A stretch of DNA of 64,000 nt from Planctomycetaceae bacterium (GTDB taxonomy: Bacteria > Planctomycetota > Phycisphaerae > Tepidisphaerales > Tepidisphaeraceae). The notes beneath the pieces are model-generated. The model ran no database searches, was not told the origin of the DNA, and saw only the letters and a list, made by a program, of their open reading frames with translations. A program made the translations under genes and the position numbers. Numbering within the stretch: position 1 is the first letter of the stretch; each line of letters opens with the position of its first letter. Shown piece after piece: positions 44,101 through 52,266 of this stretch. The stretch spans positions 1 to 64,000 of the forward strand of contig JAIYCY010000021.1 in the NCBI GenBank assembly GCA_027487775.1, read 5' to 3'.

Positions 44101-44567
44101 GCGGGCGTGCCGGTGGATGTGTAGTCCGGAATCCGTCGCACGACGAACCATGCGATGTAGTCGCGGGATTGCTCATCCTGCGCGTCGATGCGTGGTTCGT
44201 CGACATTTTCGGGATAATTCGGCACGCGCCGCAGCTTGTCGCGCACCTCGTTGATGGCCGCCTCTTTGTCGATGCCGATGTCGAACTCGAGTCGCACTGT
44301 GGCTTGGCCTTCGATCGCGCTGCTGGTGATTTCGCGCAGCCCGGTCGTGGCCTTGAGCACGTCTTCCTGCTCTTCGACGATTTCCTTGATGATTTCCTGC
44401 GGACTCGCGCCAAACCATGTCGTCGTCACTGTCACGATCGGTTGATCGACGTTGGGTGTGAGCTGCACCGGCACATACCGCAACGCGAGCAATCCAAAGA
44501 GCATGATGAGAATCACGACCACGCTCACCGTGACGGGATATCGAATACAGCGATCGATGAATGACAT
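41130..44567 (-). CDS. RND efflux transporter (AcrB/HAE1 family)
   Basis: A 1145-residue inner-membrane pump with the duplicated RND layout: first span after MSFIDRCIRYPVTVSVVVIL, large porter loop (VTVTTTWFGASPQEI), TM2-6 bundle, second loop and TM8-12. In TM4 the AcrB proton-relay Asp pair reads DN (GIDNAIVVLEN), and the TM10 Lys position lies in INNPILIV, so the relay follows the HAE1 variant seen in other bacteria. It pairs with the membrane-fusion protein gene 118 bases upstream, giving a tripartite efflux set without an outer-membrane factor here. Substrates unknown. Confidence 0.92.
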   Translation of the reverse strand: MSFIDRCIRYPVTVSVVVILIMLFGLLALRYVPVQLTPNVDQPIVTVTTTWFGASPQEIIKEIVEEQEDVLKATTGLREITSSAIEGQATVRLEFDIGIDKEAAINEVRDKLRRVPNYPENVDEPRIDAQDEQSRDYIAWFVVRRIPDYTSTGTPAPGFERGDITKLGTFFNEIVKPILERADGVSEIQVLGGREREVQVRVDLDALAGRGISINQMAQALREQNLDATAGTFDEGKRRVAVRVLGQYIDTQRILDTVIASTADGRRVYVRDVASVEIDFKKEISFVHSRGEPVIALNAQREFGSNVIEVMNNLRTQVEEVNRITLGQRNWGIEIQQVYDQTVYINQSIANARNDLILGAVLAGVVLMISLRSIGATMVVITTIPIAVVGTFLGMALFGRSLNVISMAGLVFAVGFGIDNAIVVLENIFRHREMGKDRIRAAVDGASEVWGAIVAASLTNIAVFLPIVFIEAEAGQLFRDLAIALSISFFFYLFLSPTVIPVLASLFLRRVPSSYHIGQSEAEKAGHATATRDTRMGRLTSPIGRLGQKSSGLFYNVILRLTQGLMLRVALIALMIGASVGVSLLLIPPRDYLPSGNQNFVFGLLMPPPGYNPDEFRSMASNIEGQLKPWWDIHNTSTAETNETALKQLQEGWRSAMDQFAIPAMQQQIDQQRQSLAAAGTPAADIDEAVAFLEGMVQQLKFSPPPPAIEHFFFVIFGNSVFMGGSSADAESVSALTTLFNGTVQQLPGTIGFFFQIPIFNLGSVGNSVDVAVYGPDNDAVRQSATMLMVELMQNFGGFPQSNPPNFSLGRDEVQLVPQLERIAQADVGGVSNVRAVAQAALDGLIVGDFRELGTSIDLTIVSNRPRTIDQLPTIPVASGVTGSTGPGAVPMGNLVDFIRTTAAAQINHTEQQPSVTLSVQIPSGMTLQQGSDLIQNDIVPKLRNSGMISPDVNIGLRGSADKLQQFMRAFIPGFLLAALVTYLLLAALYENFLHPFTILASVPFALAGGFAALGLVHLSAPEVKLDVLTMLGFVILIGTIINNPILIVHQALNFLREGMPRREAIARSTQTRVRPIFMSVVTSVAALTPLVLGGGAGSELYRGLGTVVVGGLIVSTLFTLILTPVMMSLVLDGWHWIRGDKKAP

Positions 44568-44685
44568 GGGTTGTAAATCCGGTGGAAGTCAGGAGAGGTT
44601 AAGGCGAATGATTGATCGCTGATGTCATACTGGATCGTTGTCGGATCATGGTTGACCGACAAGCCGACCCGGGCGGATGAAAGGG

Positions 44686-45846
44686 TCACGGCTTGCCCGA
44701 TGGATCGGCGGGTGCGCCCGGGGGGCCGCCTGGCGCTCCAGGGGGTGGGCCGAGGTTGGTCGGAGCGACGGGTGATCCGGGTTGGAGAGATTCGTTTCCG
44801 CGTGTGACGACAAGTTCGCCTGCCTTGATCTCGCCTTTGACCATCACGCGATCGCCCACAGTCGAGCCGACCGTCACCGGCACCGGCTGCGCCAACCCGC
44901 TGCGGATCACCATGACCATGGTGATTGGCCCCTGCCGGACGATGGCGTCGGCGGGCACACCGATCGAGGTCTGCTCGTCGCTCAGCAGGCTCACGCGCGC
45001 GAAGAATCCTGGTCGAATGGCTTCATCATCATTTTCCATCTGCAGCCTCACGCGAAGCGTGCGACTTGACTCATCGGCTTCGGGAAGAATTTGCACCACG
45101 ACGGCCTCCCGCTCAGCGCCAGCCAGCGCGTCGAACGACACGACAGCAGTCGCGCCGAGCTTGAGTTGACCGACCAGCGACTCGGGCACACTTGCTGTGA
45201 CAAAGAGCGGATCGATCTGCACCAGTTCTGCGATCACGTCACCACGACTCACCCAACCACCGACTTCGACACTTCGTCTGGCGATCCGGCCGCTGAATGG
45301 CGCACGCACCACGCATTTGCTGATTTCTGCTTCGAGCCGCGCCACGGAGGCTTTCCGCTCGGCAAGTGTCGCCTCTGCCGTCGCAAGCAATCCGCGGGCG
45401 CGTTCCAGCGCGGTCCGGGCATCCAACAATTCCTTCTCCGGACTCGCGCCCCGCTCGAACATCGAACCGATGCGTACGGCTTCACGCTCCGCCCGTTCGA
45501 ATTCGATCCGAGCGGTCCTAATTTCTGTTTGACTCACTTCGACCATCGCCTCGGCGCGGATCAGATCGACCCGACGCAGGGCCGTGTCGATCCAGAGAAG
45601 CTCCGCGCCGGCTTCGACGCGATCACCCTCGTCGAACGCACGCCGCTCGATCCGCCCCTCTTCCTCGGCGGCCAATCGTGATCGCATCACCGCCTCGACG
45701 CTGGCAATCAGAGGTGTTCCGATCCGCGCGCGTACTTCCGTCACCGGCTGCGCCTCCACCATCGCCGGCTGCGCGAGCACCGGCCCCGTCATCAAGAACA
45801 TGACCGGCACAACACCAAGAACGCGACAAAATCTGGGAAATTTCAC
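44686..45846 (-). CDS. RND periplasmic adaptor (membrane-fusion) protein
   Basis: A 386-residue exported adaptor. Signal peptide (VLGVVPVMFLMTGPVLA), a lipoyl/hairpin region with a coiled coil (VDLIRAEAMVEVSQTEIRTA...ATLAERKASVARLEAEI), KCVVRAPFSGRIARRSVEVGG closing the lipoyl half, and beta-barrel segments (LFVTASVPESLVGQLKLGA; PGFFARVSLL). The C terminus is Pro/Gly-rich. Gene order places it upstream of the RND pump on the same strand, so both are probably one operon. Confidence 0.9.
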   Translation of the reverse strand: MKFPRFCRVLGVVPVMFLMTGPVLAQPAMVEAQPVTEVRARIGTPLIASVEAVMRSRLAAEEEGRIERRAFDEGDRVEAGAELLWIDTALRRVDLIRAEAMVEVSQTEIRTARIEFERAEREAVRIGSMFERGASPEKELLDARTALERARGLLATAEATLAERKASVARLEAEISKCVVRAPFSGRIARRSVEVGGWVSRGDVIAELVQIDPLFVTASVPESLVGQLKLGATAVVSFDALAGAEREAVVVQILPEADESSRTLRVRLQMENDDEAIRPGFFARVSLLSDEQTSIGVPADAIVRQGPITMVMVIRSGLAQPVPVTVGSTVGDRVMVKGEIKAGELVVTRGNESLQPGSPVAPTNLGPPPGAPGGPPGAPADPSGKP

Positions 45847-46056
45847 GCTCTGAGTCTAGCGCCGCGATCCACAGGGATCAAACCGCATCCATATGTTCGT
45901 TCACACCTTTAAAAACTGTCAACGTGCCTCTCTGTCATCGCCCGACAAACGGCTGTTGAGTGATGAATAAACGACGCCTCCGCAGGGCCATCCGCTCGGT
46001 CGTATCGTCGGGCTCGGTTTGATCGAATCCATCCTCGCGATTAGTCTTAACAGGCT

Positions 46057-46479
46057 GTGAATTACGAACTCTCTTTCATTCTTGCCGAAGGCCTCGCCGA
46101 TCCTCGCGTCGCCTGGGCACCTGTGTTTTTGCTGCTGGTGATCGGCATCGGCTTTGGCTTGGGAAACATCATCCTCAGCTCGCTCCTCGGGCCCGCCCGA
46201 ACCGGCAAGGTGAAAGACGGCGCTTACGAGTCGGGCATGATGCCCGTCGGCGATACCAAAAAACGATTCAACGTCCGCTACTACCTCGTCGCCATCATGT
46301 TCGTCGCCCTCGACGTCGAAATCGTGATCATGTACCCGTGGGCCGCCAGTTTTGCACAAACGCTGAAGCTCGACCCCGAGCTGGGGCGCATGATGTTCGC
46401 GGGCATCGGCGTCTTCATCGCGCTGGTTCTCGTGGGCTACCTTTACGACATCGCCAAGGGCGTTCTGAGATGGGACTGA
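46057..46479 (+). CDS. nuoA: NADH-quinone oxidoreductase subunit A
   Basis: A 140-residue complex I membrane subunit with three spans (WAPVFLLLVIGIGFGLGNIIL; VRYYLVAIMFVALDVEIV; FAGIGVFIALVLVGYLYDI). Family motifs: YESGMMPVGDTKKRFNVRYY and ALDVEIVIMYPWA. GTG at 46057 is the start. No nuoB follows, and nuoI is at 8.8 kb, so complex I genes are scattered. A 17-bp tandem repeat begins five bases after its stop. Confidence 0.94.
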   Translation: MNYELSFILAEGLADPRVAWAPVFLLLVIGIGFGLGNIILSSLLGPARTGKVKDGAYESGMMPVGDTKKRFNVRYYLVAIMFVALDVEIVIMYPWAASFAQTLKLDPELGRMMFAGIGVFIALVLVGYLYDIAKGVLRWD

Positions 46480-46484
46480 TGCCC

Positions 46485-46569
46485 TGCGATCTTTCAGGCT
46501 GTGAGATCATTCAAGCCGTGAGATCTTTAAGCCCGTGCGAATGTTGAGCCTGTGCGATATTTCGGTCTG
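46485..46569. repeat. 17-bp tandem repeat, five degenerate copies
   Basis: Five copies of a 17-base unit (TGCGATCTTTCAGGCTG and variants) fill most of the gap between nuoA and gatC. No spacer sequences and no hairpin typical of a terminator are evident. Confidence 0.85.
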
Positions 46570-46629
46570 ATTGCTCTAGTCCTTGCCCAAGATTTTTCTT
46601 TTCGAACACACCAGCCGACCTAGATTCTC

Positions 46630-46947
46630 ATGCCGCAAGCCCACATCAACCTCGATCAGGTCCGACACGTCGCCAAGCTCGCGCGGCTCGCCATCCCCGA
46701 AGAGCGGCTGCCCGACTTCACCGCCAAGCTCGAGTCGATCCTTACCTATGTCGATCTGCTCAGTGAAGTCGATGTCAGCGGCATCGAGCCGACGAGTCAC
46801 GCCATCCCCATGACCAATGTTCTGCGTGATGACGTGGTCAAACCCAGCCTCGTCACCGACGACGTCCTGCGCAACAGCCCCGCCACCGACGGGCCGTTCT
46901 TCAAAGTCCCCAAAGTCATCGGCGGGGACGAAGACTCGGCAGGCTAA
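46630..46947 (+). CDS. gatC: aspartyl/glutamyl-tRNA amidotransferase subunit C
   Basis: A 105-residue GatC, the small stabilising subunit of the GatCAB amidotransferase that makes Gln-tRNAGln or Asn-tRNAAsn. It has the family pattern: VRHVAKLARLAIPEERL, ESILTYVDLLSEVDVSGIEP, TNVLRDDVVKPSL and GPFFKVPKVI. It is monocistronic here; gatA and gatB are not in the window. Confidence 0.93.
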   Translation: MPQAHINLDQVRHVAKLARLAIPEERLPDFTAKLESILTYVDLLSEVDVSGIEPTSHAIPMTNVLRDDVVKPSLVTDDVLRNSPATDGPFFKVPKVIGGDEDSAG

Positions 46948-47015
46948 TCGTCCCGCAAAGGACTGATCGTCCCACAAAGGACTGATCGTCCCGCAAAGGA
47001 CTGATCGTCCCACAG
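46944..47015. repeat. 19-bp tandem repeat, almost four copies
   Basis: Units of 19 bases (CTGATCGTCCCGCAAAGGA and close variants) begin at the gatC stop codon and run 72 bases. Near-perfect identity suggests recent expansion. Confidence 0.9.
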
Positions 47016-47177
47016 ACTGATATCGTCGGCCTATCCGATCAGATCATCTGCGATCATTGCGATGGAAGATCGCTTATTGCTTCGAAGATGCATTGCATCG
47101 CAAGAGCATCGCAAGAGCATCGGAAGATCGCTCAACCGTGATTGGTTTATGTCTTGCCGATTCAATCCACGCCCGTG

Positions 47178-50100
47178 TCAGATGAACTCTGGATATGGAT
47201 TCCAAGGCGTTGGCGAATCGATGCGTGGACGATCGCCGTCCCAGCGGATCGGCAGCCACACGTAGCGACTCGACGGCAGGTAATTGCCGTTCCATCGATC
47301 GCCCATGAACATGAATCGGTCAGGTCGGCCTGCGATCGACATCACGTGCGTGCCCTGACTGTTGAAGGTGATGTGACTATCCACGCCCACGGCGGGGTTC
47401 CCTAAATCCGTCCAGGGCCCAAGCATGCTCGTTGCGCGATGCACCTTCGCGGCTGTTGGGTTCCACCAATTCGCTCCGCTCGTCCAGAGATAGTAAACTC
47501 CGTTGCGTTTCATCACGGTCGGCGCTTCGCGTTTCTTCACATCCTGAAACTGCACAGCCTCACCTGTAAACCCAAGATAGTCCGGCGTGAGCTTTGCGAT
47601 CCGAATCGCCTTGTTGGAATCCCCATTCACCGCCGTGATGTACACCAACCAACCCGTTCCATCATCATCGCGGAAGACGGTGATATCCCGGCTCTCATAT
47701 CCCATCGGCCTTACGCTTCCGAGATAGGTATAGGGCCCCTCCGGCGAGTTCGAGACCGCCACGCCCGCCCGCGCATAGGCGTAGGCCGGCGCATCATCCA
47801 CATGGAACCACATCACGAATTGCCGGGTCTGTGTGTTATAGATCACGCGCGGTCGTTCGATCACCGCACCATAGGCAATGTCCGATCCTGATCCCACTGG
47901 CGCCGCTGGCAAGCTCATGCCGCGATACTGCCAGTTCACCAAATCGCTCGAACGATACACCGTAAATCCGCTCGACACCTTGATCGGTTGCTGCGGATTG
48001 TGCTCGTTGTGTCGCTCGCCAAACCAATAGTAAAACCCCTGATGGTACAAGATCGAGCCCGCCTGCGCACGGATCAGATTGCCAGACGTATCCCGCCAAT
48101 CCTCGCCGGATCGGATTTGATTCGCGGTCCCGAATCGTGGCCTGACAAATCCGATATCCGCCCGGCCCCCCGGACCTGGCGTCACAGCCGACCCACCATT
48201 CACGGGCGGCGTGTGCTGAACCCACTCCTGGCCATCCACCATCGCTCGCACCACGAGCGACGATCCGAACAAGCTCTCAAAACGATATCCGCCCGACCGA
48301 TCGCTCACCACCCGCGGCTCGGTCGAATCCCACACACGGTCGTTGTCCAAATCGAGCCAAACCGAAATCCCCTCCACGCCCGGCTCACTCGCGTCCGACC
48401 AGCCGTTGCGATTCTCATCAATGAACAGCCGTCCAAACACCGCGCCACCTGAAGCGCTCGTCTGCACGGTGCCGAAATTCAATCCCTCAGCCACTTGCGT
48501 ACTGGACAAGATCGCGTTGAGACCAAAGTTGTTACTCGGCTGCGTCTGAATCCATCCGCTCGGCAGCACCTGTCTGATCTTGTACGTCGAGGCTGGCAGG
48601 TTCGTGAAAACATAGTTCCCGCTCGCGTCCGTCGTCACGCGTGCTTCGCTCGCGTCCAACACTGAATTGTTGTTCTGATCGAGATAGATCGTTCGACCCG
48701 ACACGCCGGCCTCGCCCGAATCGATCGATCGATTGCGGTTTGCATCATTCCACACACGCCCGCGGATCGTCGCGCCGACTGTTGGTGGCGGTGGTGGTGG
48801 AGTCACCGAGTTTTGCGCCGTGCCGAAGTTCAGATTCTGCGCCACCTGCGTACCGCTCACCGTTGCGTTATTGCCGAAGTTGTTCGTCGGCTGGGTTTGA
48901 ATCCACCCGCTCGGCAGCACCTGTCTGATCTTGTACGTCGCGGCCGGCAGGTTCGTGAAGACATAGTTCCCGCTCGCGTCCGTCGTCACGCGTGTTTCGC
49001 TCGCGTCCAGCACTGAATTGTTGTTCTGATCGAGATAGATCGTTCGACCCGACACGCCGGCCTCGCCCGAATCGATCGATTGATTGCGGTTCGCATCATT
49101 CCACACACGCCCGCGGATCGTCGCGCCGACGGTGGGTGGCGGCGGGGGTGTCACCGAGTTTTGCGCCGTGCCGAAGTTCAGATTCTGCGCCACCTGCGTA
49201 CCGCTCACCGTTGCGTCATTACCAAAGTTGTTACTCGGCTGGGTTTGAATCCATCCGCTCGGCAGCACCTGTCTGATCTTGTACGTGGCGGCCGGCAGGT
49301 TGGTGAAGACGTAGTTCCCGCTCGCATCCGTCGTCACGCGTGTTTCGCTCGCATCCAGCACCGAGTTGTTGTTCCGATCGAGATAGATCGTTCGCCCCGA
49401 CACGCCGGCCTCGCCCGAATCGATCGATCGATTGCGATTCACATCGTTCCACACGCGCCCGCGGATCGTTGCGCCCACCGTCGGCGGAGGCGTGCCCGGC
49501 AGGGTAAAGCTGTCTGCGGCCGCGTAGTTGACTGTGTAGCCCAGATCCTGGAATTGCCCGATCGTGACCCGGCTAAGCGGATTGCTGCCGACCTGCAAAA
49601 ACCCCGTCATCAGTTCTCGATCAAAGGTCGTCTCCCGCCAATGCACATCACGCGTTCCTGTGCCGCCGGTATTCTCGAGCGGCACGCCGCTCGCACCCGA
49701 CTGCCCGGACAGCGTGCGATACTCGCGCAGCGCATTGCTTCCGATGAAAAGCGGATTCGATCCGCCTACCCCACTTGTCAGCCCGCCCTTGGCATTCCAG
49801 ATGGTTCCATAGCCCATCACGTGCGCCATTTCGTGCAAGATCGTCATTGCGAGGGTTCCGTTGTTCGTCAGGGTCGCGATGTCTGCTGAATCGATCTGAA
49901 TCTCACCCGCAATGGGCAACTGCGTCCCTGATCGCACATGCGTCGGCCGCGCTTGTGCGATCCCTCCGCCCGCCCCGTCGATCGCCACGACCGATCCGCG
50001 AATGCGAAGATCATCCACAGCCCCGCCCCACGCGCCTGATCCCACGTTCGGCAGATCGCCCGTGATCACCTGCTGCCAACGATTCGCGGCCTGCTGGAAG

Positions 50101-50201
50101 AGCTGCGCCACGGTCGCATTGACCGAGCCATCCAGCACCAGTTCGATCTGATATCCGTTCAGAAGTCGGCGTGATTCGAGTTGTTCGGTCAGTCGTCGCA
50201 T
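47178..50201 (-). CDS. giant secreted metallopeptidase / SdrD B-repeat / GH43-like fusion
   Basis: A 1007-residue protein. Residues 5-15 carry EQLESRRLLN, the planctomycete sorting tag. Residues ~17-225 form a leishmanolysin-like metallopeptidase with HEMAHVMGYGTIW (zinc His123 and His127, Glu124). Residues ~235-620 contain three nearly identical SdrD B-like domains (GRVWNDVNRNRSIDSGEAG type) with poly-proline linkers, and a fourth divergent one (GRLFIDENRNGWSDASEPG). Residues ~690-1007 resemble a GH43-type five-bladed propeller (GEDWRDTSGNLIRAQAGS; GAVIERPRVIYN; MFMGDRWNGNYLPSSRY). ATG at 50201 starts at the tag. The combination of peptidase, adhesin-type repeats and glycosidase in one chain is uncommon and suggests a cell-surface degradative enzyme. 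Confidence 0.85.
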   Translation of the reverse strand: MRRLTEQLESRRLLNGYQIELVLDGSVNATVAQLFQQAANRWQQVITGDLPNVGSGAWGGAVDDLRIRGSVVAIDGAGGGIAQARPTHVRSGTQLPIAGEIQIDSADIATLTNNGTLAMTILHEMAHVMGYGTIWNAKGGLTSGVGGSNPLFIGSNALREYRTLSGQSGASGVPLENTGGTGTRDVHWRETTFDRELMTGFLQVGSNPLSRVTIGQFQDLGYTVNYAAADSFTLPGTPPPTVGATIRGRVWNDVNRNRSIDSGEAGVSGRTIYLDRNNNSVLDASETRVTTDASGNYVFTNLPAATYKIRQVLPSGWIQTQPSNNFGNDATVSGTQVAQNLNFGTAQNSVTPPPPPTVGATIRGRVWNDANRNQSIDSGEAGVSGRTIYLDQNNNSVLDASETRVTTDASGNYVFTNLPAATYKIRQVLPSGWIQTQPTNNFGNNATVSGTQVAQNLNFGTAQNSVTPPPPPPTVGATIRGRVWNDANRNRSIDSGEAGVSGRTIYLDQNNNSVLDASEARVTTDASGNYVFTNLPASTYKIRQVLPSGWIQTQPSNNFGLNAILSSTQVAEGLNFGTVQTSASGGAVFGRLFIDENRNGWSDASEPGVEGISVWLDLDNDRVWDSTEPRVVSDRSGGYRFESLFGSSLVVRAMVDGQEWVQHTPPVNGGSAVTPGPGGRADIGFVRPRFGTANQIRSGEDWRDTSGNLIRAQAGSILYHQGFYYWFGERHNEHNPQQPIKVSSGFTVYRSSDLVNWQYRGMSLPAAPVGSGSDIAYGAVIERPRVIYNTQTRQFVMWFHVDDAPAYAYARAGVAVSNSPEGPYTYLGSVRPMGYESRDITVFRDDDGTGWLVYITAVNGDSNKAIRIAKLTPDYLGFTGEAVQFQDVKKREAPTVMKRNGVYYLWTSGANWWNPTAAKVHRATSMLGPWTDLGNPAVGVDSHITFNSQGTHVMSIAGRPDRFMFMGDRWNGNYLPSSRYVWLPIRWDGDRPRIDSPTPWNPYPEFI
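48460..49480. repeat. three near-identical ~340-bp coding repeats (SdrD B domains)
   Basis: Three tandem units of about 340 bases, each covering one SdrD B-like domain plus linker, share long identical stretches (for example the GVSGRTIYLD and LPSGWIQTQP segments). The high DNA identity indicates recent duplication or gene conversion within the gene, and would make its copy number prone to change and to assembly errors. Confidence 0.85.
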
Positions 50202-50550
50202 TGATTGATTCCTCAGTCCTGGTTCAAAACCTGCCCCATCACCGACATGTCGCCCGCCGTGCCATTGAATCGACGCAAGCACCAACGAGAAACCCAACGA
50301 GAAGTCCAACGAACCGTCCGATGTCAGTGAACGTCGCAGCGCCACTGCCAGAGCCCCACCGTCTTAGCCCCTTCCCATCCGCCAATCAACCAAAAAACAG
50401 CGGAATCTCTCGATAACTTCAGACCCAGGCCCATCGATTCCATTGCATTTCAGGTGAAGAACGTCCGTGATTCGGTTCCATTCCTCGCCGCCTTCGCATA
50501 ATCTTTCGTGCTGTTGATCGATGACATCCATACCGTTCAAGGATGAACGC
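50202..50550. other. divergent intergenic region
   Basis: A 349-base gap between the fusion gene and the HEAT lipoprotein gene. It holds short 12-bp direct repeats (CCAACGAGAAAC type) near 50278-50320 and must contain both promoters, but I cannot place them with confidence. No gene is seen. Confidence 0.5.
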
Positions 50551-51342
50551 ATGACACGTGTGCGACACTCGCTGATGTATCCGCTTGCCGTTGTCGGGCT
50601 TTTTTTCGTTGCCACGACCATGGGCTGTTCGATTCAGTCGCGTCAGGGCTCGCGCGATCTTCCCATTGAGCTTCGTTCTTCGCTCGATCGTGCGTTGCCT
50701 AACGTGGGCATTCCGGAAAAAGATCCATCCGGCGATGACGGAAACGCGATAGCCCGGGCGACGGGCGCGATCGCTGATCTTCCTTCGCGGGCCGTCGATG
50801 TGATCACCAAGCGTCCGTCACGGGCCGCCACCGACATCCTCAGTCCCAGCGCCAACACGCGTCGGCTTGCGATTCTCACGCTCGTCGATCGACCGTTCGG
50901 TCGTACCGAAGATGCTTACCGCGCCACCTGGCGATCGCTCGCCTCTGTCGATCCCGATCCCGTCGTGCGTGTGACGGCGGTCCGTGCGATTCATCGGTCG
51001 CTCGATCCCAACGCCACCTCGATCCTGATCGCCGCCCTCAGTGACGGCAACGAGCGTGTCCGCATCGAGGCCGCCAAGGCGCTCGCCCGGCTCCCTGCGC
51101 CCGAGGCTCAGGCCCCCCTGCTCAAGCTCCTCAACGATCCGGCTTCATCGATCGAGCTTCGCACCTGGTGCGCTGACGCGCTGCGTCATTACCCCGTCCC
51201 TGCCGTTCAGCGTGCGTTGATTGATCAGCTCGATCAGCGTGATTTCGCGGTCGCGTGGCAGAGTCGGCGCAGTCTCTTTCTTCAACTCCAGCAAGACCAC
51301 CGCTACGACAAGGCCGCCTGGCTCAGGACCATCGCCGGCTGA
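50551..51342 (+). CDS. HEAT-repeat lipoprotein
   Basis: A 263-residue exported protein. Signal peptide (SLMYPLAVVGLFFVATTMGC) ends in a lipobox. The mature part is mostly alpha-helical HEAT repeats (DPVVRVTAVRAIHRSL; NERVRIEAAKALARL; SIELRTWCADALRHY). HEAT proteins act as binding scaffolds; the partner is unknown. ATG at 50551 has an AAGGA site upstream. The QueC-like gene follows 39 bases later. Confidence 0.85.
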   Translation: MTRVRHSLMYPLAVVGLFFVATTMGCSIQSRQGSRDLPIELRSSLDRALPNVGIPEKDPSGDDGNAIARATGAIADLPSRAVDVITKRPSRAATDILSPSANTRRLAILTLVDRPFGRTEDAYRATWRSLASVDPDPVVRVTAVRAIHRSLDPNATSILIAALSDGNERVRIEAAKALARLPAPEAQAPLLKLLNDPASSIELRTWCADALRHYPVPAVQRALIDQLDQRDFAVAWQSRRSLFLQLQQDHRYDKAAWLRTIAG

Positions 51343-51381
51343 TTTTTCATGTGACCCAGACCCCTCGCCCCGGAGCCTGCG

Positions 51382-52116
51382 ATGGCCAAAGAACTTGCTG
51401 TTGTTCTCAGCAGCGGATCACTCGCCTCGGTCGTGACTGCCTCGCTTGCGTTGCAGAAGTATCGCATCATTCTGGTGCATCTCGAAGGTGGCAGCGCGTC
51501 GGCGCGGTCCAGCACGTTCGATCAGCAGGTGCAACATCTCAAGCCGTTCCGTGCGTACAAGCTTCCGCTTCCCTTTCTGAGCACGATCACCCGCACCGAA
51601 GCCGCCCCCGCGTCCGCAGATCTTCGCTCCGCCGACCCGCGCAGCAGCGCCGGCGTTGCGGGCCGACTGATCGACCTGATGCCCGCCGTCACGCTCGGCA
51701 TCCGCGTGGCCGTCCACCACAACGCCAATCGCCTGTTCCTCGGCACGCGTCTGGGCAGCGATTCCAACGATCTCGCCCGCGTCGTCGAATACAATCAAAT
51801 CTGGTCCGAGCTTCTCTCCCTCACGTGCGACAAGCCCGACTTCGACATCGAATCTCCATTGCTCGAGTTGCTCCCCTGGCAGGTCGTTGATCTGGGCATT
51901 CAGATCGGCTCGCCGCTGCAGCTCAGTTGGAGTTGCCATGCTTCGCAGGTCGATCCCTGCGGCAAATGCGCGGGCTGTCAGTCCCGGCACCTCGCCTTCC
52001 AACGCGCCGCCAAGCCCGACCCGCTCGCCGCCTCTTCGACGTCCCGAAAGCAAAGCCCCACCCCCGACGAAGTCCCCCTCTCCCGCACGCAGGCCGCCCG
52101 CCTCCGCGCAAGCTGA
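51382..52116 (+). CDS. QueC-like protein with eroded PP-loop
   Basis: A 244-residue relative of 7-cyano-7-deazaguanine synthase. The C-terminal zinc site (WSCHASQVDPCGKCAGCQSR) and the preceding SPLLELLPWQVVDLGIQIGSP segment match QueC closely. The N-terminal ATP PP-loop, normally SGGxDS, reads SSGSLAS, so the catalytic Asp is missing and pyrophosphatase activity is doubtful. It may be an inactive paralogue with a binding role, or a pseudo-enzyme. It ends in an Arg/Ser-rich tail. Confidence 0.8.
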   Translation: MAKELAVVLSSGSLASVVTASLALQKYRIILVHLEGGSASARSSTFDQQVQHLKPFRAYKLPLPFLSTITRTEAAPASADLRSADPRSSAGVAGRLIDLMPAVTLGIRVAVHHNANRLFLGTRLGSDSNDLARVVEYNQIWSELLSLTCDKPDFDIESPLLELLPWQVVDLGIQIGSPLQLSWSCHASQVDPCGKCAGCQSRHLAFQRAAKPDPLAASSTSRKQSPTPDEVPLSRTQAARLRAS

Positions 52117-52266
52117 CGACCGCCATCCACCGCAGCCCCATCCACTCAACGCCGCAACCGACACACCCCGACCCGCGCTCCAGGCACTTCGCCTCGCGCT
52201 CGACGCACGTCGTTCGGCCACCGTCGCACGTCGTTCTGACTCCGCCGTGCGTTGGATCGCGAGCAG

